From: SIG307 sp964609025
Lineage (GTDB): Bacteria; Bacillota; Clostridia; Lachnospirales; Lachnospiraceae
Direction of reading: 5' to 3'
Assembly (NCBI GenBank): GCA_964609025.1
Contig: CAZSQM010000018.1
Location: 1-64,000, forward strand
DNA: 64,000 bases
The notes under the pieces were generated by a model. It searched no databases and was not told the DNA's origin. It saw only the letters and a program-made list of their open reading frames with translations. A program made the translations under genes and the position numbers. The number at the start of each line of letters is the position of its first letter. The first letter of the stretch is position 1. Shown in pieces: positions 60,008 to 64,000 of the stretch.

Positions 60008-62003
60008 GAATTACTCCTTTATAATTCTTCTCAAACTCTTCAATCGGCATTGGTTTTGCAAAATAGTATCCCTGTATCAAATCGCATTCCTGACCGGTCA
60101 GAAAATCAACCTGTTCCCTGCTCTCAATCCCCTCTGCAACAATCTTCATGTTCAGCTTCTTTGCAAGGTCAATCACCTCGGAAACAATCAGCATTCCCCT
60201 GTCCAAAGGATCCGTCCCTCTGAAAAATTCCGCATCTATTTTCAGTACATCAATGGACAGTTCCTTTAAGGAATTCAAAGAAGAATACCCGGCTCCGAAA
60301 TCGTCCATCGATACCGAGAATCCGGCGTCACGAAGCTTTTTTACGGTAGAAAGCAATACCTGTCTGTCATCAAAAAACGCACTCTCTGTCAATTCCAGCT
60401 CGATTACATCATGAGGAACCTGATACTTATCTACAATCCCGCAAATATGCTCCGCCAGGTCTTCTCTTGTGAAATGCGCCCGGGAAACATTCACGGAAAT
60501 CGGCACTACCTTCCAGCCCTCCGCAATCCATTTTGCCTGCTGCTTTGCCACTTCCTCCAGCATAAAATCATCCAGTTTCAGAATAAAACCGTTTCGCTCG
60601 AAAATCGGAATAAACCTGTTCGGCGGGACAAAGCCTTCGGTAGGATGTATCCAACGCACCAGCGCCTCCGCACCTCCGAGAGTTTCCTCACCGGTAGTGA
60701 ATTTCGGCTGTAAATACACCTGAAACTCTTTGTTTTCCAATGCGCGTTCCATATCATTTTCTACCCTTTGCTCCCACACACGCTGCTTACTCATCTCAAT
60801 ATTGAAAAATCCGATTTGAGGTTCTTTCTCTTCTCCGTGTAATTCTCTGGCAAGCACCGCATTATTATATAACTCTTCCACATCATCACGGCCATGTTCC
60901 ACATAGCATACACCAATCGCAAACTTTAGCTTAATCTCAGGGAAAGCTTTTTCAAGCGACTGAAGCACCGACTTCAATCTGGAAATTAGTTCCGTCTGAT
61001 TGGCATAAGAAAGCAACAAAGCAAAATCCGCTTTTTCATGATGGGCAAGCACTTCCTTGGATTTCATCTGTTTCTTCAACAATTTGTAAATCCGTTCCAG
61101 CAGTTCCTCCCCTCTGTTGATGCCGAAGAAAGTACAAAAGCTCCTATATTTTTTCATTTGAAGATGAACCACCGCAAACTTCCGATGCGAATGCATTCTT
61201 TTTATTTTTTTGGAACTTTTCCGGAGAAAGGCTAACCAGTTCTCTCCGCCGGTAATCATATCGGTATAAATGATTTTTGTCGTTTTTCTCTGGCTGATAA
61301 TCACGCTGACAAGGGTGCAAATATAATAAAAAGAAAACACACCGACTAACACAAGCAAAGAAACCATTCCGAGAACCACCAGTTGCAAATCATGCCCATA
61401 AATACTGAGGGAATATAATACGCAAACCGTATTTACATCCGCTGGAATCAGATACCATGCATTAAACTCAACAAACTTTTCATTGCTATCCCGAAACTCA
61501 AGAGAAAAATCAATATTTGGAAACACCTTCTGACTAAGCACATCTGTATTAATCACTAACGTGCCTTCCTCATTAAAAGTAAAGAGATTGTTTCCTTCTT
61601 CTATGACCATGTCGATGGTTATATTTTGTTCGCCATCTAATAATTTTCCCGTCACTGATTTCTCTAATTCCGGACAAGTGCCGTTGCTGGACCATACTAC
61701 TTCTTCGTTTTCGCCGAATACACATACTGCCTTCAGTTCATCCTTTATGCTTTGATAAATTTTTATCGTCTGCTCCGGAGTCTGAAGCACGTCCGCCCCG
61801 ATTGATTCATAGTTATCTGCCACCTTCACGGATAATTCATATCCATCCCTCAGTTCACGTTCCATAATATTAAGTAACAAAAAGGAAAACTCGCACAGTA
61901 ATGCAACCAGAATAAAAAAGACAATCAAAAGCAGACCTACAACGGAAGGCCATATCCGTTTCTTTTTTAACCGCCGGATTCTTCTTTCTTTTGTTTTTTC
62001 CAT
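59991..62003 (-). CDS. Membrane c-di-GMP phosphodiesterase (degenerate GGDEF, intact EAL)
   Basis: 670 residues. TM1 at about 20-45, an extracellular sensor of about 160 residues, TM2 at about 207-233. The GGDEF-like domain (about 245-400) has KADFALLL where GGDEF should be, so it cannot be a cyclase. The EAL domain (about 418-662) keeps the catalytic set: EALVRW (Glu446), SVNVS, ELELTES, DDFGAGYSSL, LKIDAEF, VAEGIES and GYYFAKPMP. It should cleave c-di-GMP to pGpG in response to an external signal. Promoter TTGTTT/TATGAT at 62058-62086. This window also holds a c-di-GMP riboswitch. Confidence 0.93.
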   Translation of the reverse strand: MEKTKERRIRRLKKKRIWPSVVGLLLIVFFILVALLCEFSFLLLNIMERELRDGYELSVKVADNYESIGADVLQTPEQTIKIYQSIKDELKAVCVFGENEEVVWSSNGTCPELEKSVTGKLLDGEQNITIDMVIEEGNNLFTFNEEGTLVINTDVLSQKVFPNIDFSLEFRDSNEKFVEFNAWYLIPADVNTVCVLYSLSIYGHDLQLVVLGMVSLLVLVGVFSFYYICTLVSVIISQRKTTKIIYTDMITGGENWLAFLRKSSKKIKRMHSHRKFAVVHLQMKKYRSFCTFFGINRGEELLERIYKLLKKQMKSKEVLAHHEKADFALLLSYANQTELISRLKSVLQSLEKAFPEIKLKFAIGVCYVEHGRDDVEELYNNAVLARELHGEEKEPQIGFFNIEMSKQRVWEQRVENDMERALENKEFQVYLQPKFTTGEETLGGAEALVRWIHPTEGFVPPNRFIPIFERNGFILKLDDFMLEEVAKQQAKWIAEGWKVVPISVNVSRAHFTREDLAEHICGIVDKYQVPHDVIELELTESAFFDDRQVLLSTVKKLRDAGFSVSMDDFGAGYSSLNSLKELSIDVLKIDAEFFRGTDPLDRGMLIVSEVIDLAKKLNMKIVAEGIESREQVDFLTGQECDLIQGYYFAKPMPIEEFEKNYKGVIHAGEN

Positions 62004-62057
62004 AAACTCACCTATCCTTTTCTGTATTTTGTACCTTACTATTTCGTTCTTTTATGT

Positions 62058-62086
62058 ATCATAAGATACTCCTTCCCGTGAAACAA
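62058..62086 (-). promoter_or_regulatory. Promoter of the EAL gene
   Basis: Minus strand TTGTTT (62081-62086), 17-bp spacer, TATGAT (62058-62063). Confidence 0.5.
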
Positions 62087-62176
62087 CTTGGGATTTGTTC
62101 AGATTAACAAACTGGAAGTTGACGATATCTTGCACAGAAATAATATCAAATTTCTTCCAGCGAGGTGCTTAATTTA

Positions 62177-63985
62177 TCATTGCATATCCAAATAATTAAC
62201 CGCATACTCTGCTTCATAATCGCGAGAGTTTTCCCCGAAAATCATTAAAGCAGCTTCTTTTGTAACCGGGATGTACGCATCAAGAGGAATTCTTGTCAGG
62301 CGGTCAACTTTTGTGTCTATCATCAAATCTCCATTACTGTCCACAGCGTAAAAAATAGGATAATGAAGATAAAGATTACTATCAGGCAAAACAACATATC
62401 CCCCAATGTTTTGATAAATTCCATCCGAACAGGTAATTCCCATTGTCGTTACATTCGGACACCTTGAAAGCGCATAGACAAATCCATCTCCGCTACTTCC
62501 GCACTGCGAGTTTGTCAGGGCAACAACCGGCAAGTCAGCCCATCTGCCGTCTGCCTTAACGCTATACTCCGTAAGAGTCATATATTCGCCATTGATTTTT
62601 AATGCGTTGTACCCCATATCTATCTCATCGTTTGTAAACAACGAAACGACCTCGCACATAATAATCGGATAACCGCCGCCGTTATTTCTAAGGTCAAGAA
62701 CAAGCTCACGCATTCCGCGGGATTTAAGGTCTTCCAATTTCGCATTGACGAGTTCTGTGATATCCGGATACTCACCTTTTATTTCAGCTATTACATCGCC
62801 GACGGTATCATATTCTTCTACGGTAATCGCTAAATAACCGCAGTTGTCCGTAAGCATTTCCAAACGGAAATTCTCATTTGCAGCTTTTAACGTTTCAAAT
62901 GCAGCCTCTCTTTCCTCAACAGTCATCTGGACAAACGCTTCCGAATCAAACTCGTATTGATTGAAAAATCTTTGAATAGCCTTATTCAGCCGTTTGTCGT
63001 AATAGCCTATGCTGCTTATTGTTACTGATTTTTCGCCGCCGTTTTCGTCAATAAAACAAACCTCTATTGTTTCGCCGCCCGTTCCTGCAAAGTAAACAGG
63101 CTTTATCATATCTTCATTTGCCTTGACAGGACAGGACGATGCTAAAATGCAGTCGGCTTCGCTGATTGCTTTGTCGATTTCTGTGCCGTTCCACTTGGTA
63201 ATTACAGTTCCGTTGTTTATGCCAAGTTTGTTTGCTTCGCTCCCTTCTTCAACCATTACCGCGATAGTTTCGCCCGTATCTATCGTGAAAAGCGAAAATC
63301 CGTAGTCATTTCCCGCAAGTTCCTTGTAAGCCTGATTGCATATTGCACTGCCATCTGCGTCAAGGGGCGCAATCCAGATATGACCGTCATGAAATATATT
63401 TACATATTCATAGATAGCCTTATAATAAGCCACAGGGTCGTTGTTTTTCTCTGCAATTTCAACCTTTGGTCTTATAGCCGAAACTATCTTCTCATAATCA
63501 ATTTCTTTCCACTCATTCAGAACATAATGCTCTTTCATATCGGCAACAATCTTATCAAATGATTCAACATAGCCCTCTTTAGAGCTATTGCATAAATGAA
63601 CCATATCATTGTTGACGGTCATATTGAATGTACCAAAGACCAACCCCACGACCGTTGCCGCTCCCACAATCACCGATGAAACCCTATACAGAACCTTTGT
63701 GTTTGCGGCAAACTGCCATATTGCGATAGCCAACGCGCCTATGTAGAACGGGAAAAATACATTTACAGACAGCCCGATATTTCTGCTAAAGCTGCTGAAA
63801 ACAAAATGAACAGCACAAAGCGCTATCGGGACGACAGAAAAAATCCGCCACAGCTTCATAAAGCCGTCTTTTTTCTTAATTATCGCGTGCCACACTGCCA
63901 TTCCTATAAAATACAGTATGATAAACAATGCAAGCAGCAATGTAATCCTATCCATAGAGTATAAGTATGCAAAAACAAGTTTCAT
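62177..63985 (-). CDS. S41 family peptidase with membrane N-terminal domain
   Basis: 602 residues. Four membrane segments lie at about 11-32, 45-65, 75-93 and 100-121. The rest is extracytoplasmic: an N-terminal helical part, a PDZ-like region (VMVEEGSEANKLGINNGTVI, about 255-310), and the S41 protease core with LVLDLRNNGGGYPIIM and the nucleophile region NSQCGSSGDGFVYALSRCPN. S41 enzymes of the C-terminal processing type degrade or trim exported proteins. Which Ser is the nucleophile (SSGDG) and the general base cannot be set by eye. GAAAGG precedes the ATG at 63985, just inside the window. Confidence 0.88.
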   Translation of the reverse strand: MKLVFAYLYSMDRITLLLALFIILYFIGMAVWHAIIKKKDGFMKLWRIFSVVPIALCAVHFVFSSFSRNIGLSVNVFFPFYIGALAIAIWQFAANTKVLYRVSSVIVGAATVVGLVFGTFNMTVNNDMVHLCNSSKEGYVESFDKIVADMKEHYVLNEWKEIDYEKIVSAIRPKVEIAEKNNDPVAYYKAIYEYVNIFHDGHIWIAPLDADGSAICNQAYKELAGNDYGFSLFTIDTGETIAVMVEEGSEANKLGINNGTVITKWNGTEIDKAISEADCILASSCPVKANEDMIKPVYFAGTGGETIEVCFIDENGGEKSVTISSIGYYDKRLNKAIQRFFNQYEFDSEAFVQMTVEEREAAFETLKAANENFRLEMLTDNCGYLAITVEEYDTVGDVIAEIKGEYPDITELVNAKLEDLKSRGMRELVLDLRNNGGGYPIIMCEVVSLFTNDEIDMGYNALKINGEYMTLTEYSVKADGRWADLPVVALTNSQCGSSGDGFVYALSRCPNVTTMGITCSDGIYQNIGGYVVLPDSNLYLHYPIFYAVDSNGDLMIDTKVDRLTRIPLDAYIPVTKEAALMIFGENSRDYEAEYAVNYLDMQ

Positions 63986-64000
63986 TTTAATTTACCTTTC

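Noticed and set aside
62040..62063. 7-codon ORF MIHKRTK after an AAGGAG-like site ahead of the EAL gene
   Set aside because: The same bases form a better -10 (TATGAT) of a TTGTTT/17-bp promoter, so the ribosome binding site is probably not transcribed.

Overview
The window looks like chromosome of a spore-forming, low-to-middle GC Clostridia bacterium, most likely Lachnospiraceae. The evidence is gene content and order: yqfC-yqfD-phoH-(HD protein)-ybeY as in Bacillus/Clostridia, SpoVB-like and BofC-like genes, scpA-scpB with D-Ala-D-Ala carboxypeptidases, the TIGR03960-TIGR03936-rng block, RNase Y, Gram-positive promoters (TTGACA, 16-18 bp, TATAAT, often with an extended -10 TG) and strong AGGAGG ribosome binding sites. 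Several genes start at GTG or TTG. No rRNA, tRNA, CRISPR array, phage module or intact insertion sequence is visible.

Layout. 1-8200: start of a sugar O-acetyltransferase gene, a DJ-1/PfpI gene fragment, meso-diaminopimelate dehydrogenase divergent from a TetR regulator, a transglutaminase-fold lipoprotein, a CarD-type regulator, a chemoreceptor, and a large SGNH-hydrolase lipoprotein. 8300-16700: TIGR03960, TIGR03936 and RNase G/E operon; a zinc-ribbon membrane protein; a SWIM-SNF2 helicase. 16900-28600: SulP transporter, two carboxypeptidases around scpAB and a phosphoesterase, pyrimidine-nucleoside phosphorylase, DAHP synthase, a XerD-like recombinase lacking both catalytic histidines, a Nudix hydrolase and ProC. 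28600-31100: a BlaI/M56 sensor pair with a striking double operator, whose M56 protein carries RCC1-like repeats instead of a penicillin-binding sensor. 31100-44600: aspartate aminotransferase, RNase Y, MiaB and ProA; then a 4.6-kb cassette between proA and DUF896-proB. 44600-56000: two FAD proteins, BofC-like, SpoVB-like, YbeY, PgpH-like HD protein, PhoH, YqfD, YqfC, S21 and AlaS. 56000-64000: Rpn-family nuclease, flavin reductase-rubredoxin fusion, YwlG family, a decayed gene, SatA-like acetyltransferase, an EAL phosphodiesterase and an S41 peptidase with a membrane N-terminus.

The most interesting system is the cassette at 37198-41791. It has its own promoter, a recognisable cyclic-di-GMP-I (GEMM-I) riboswitch whose 3' end overlaps an intrinsic terminator, a second structured leader of unknown class, and two genes. 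The first encodes a 1064-residue secreted protein with two CBM2-like domains, thrombospondin type-3 calcium repeats on both sides of an intact VWA/MIDAS domain, and a C-terminal domain with a clan CD (caspase/CHAT-like) His-Gly ... Ser-Cys pattern. The second encodes a membrane-anchored RCC1-like repeat protein starting one base later. A c-di-GMP phosphodiesterase of the EAL type is also in the window. Together they suggest a calcium-dependent adhesin or surface protease system under c-di-GMP control, inserted into a proB-proA neighbourhood. Function is inference; the domains, riboswitch and gene order are read from sequence.
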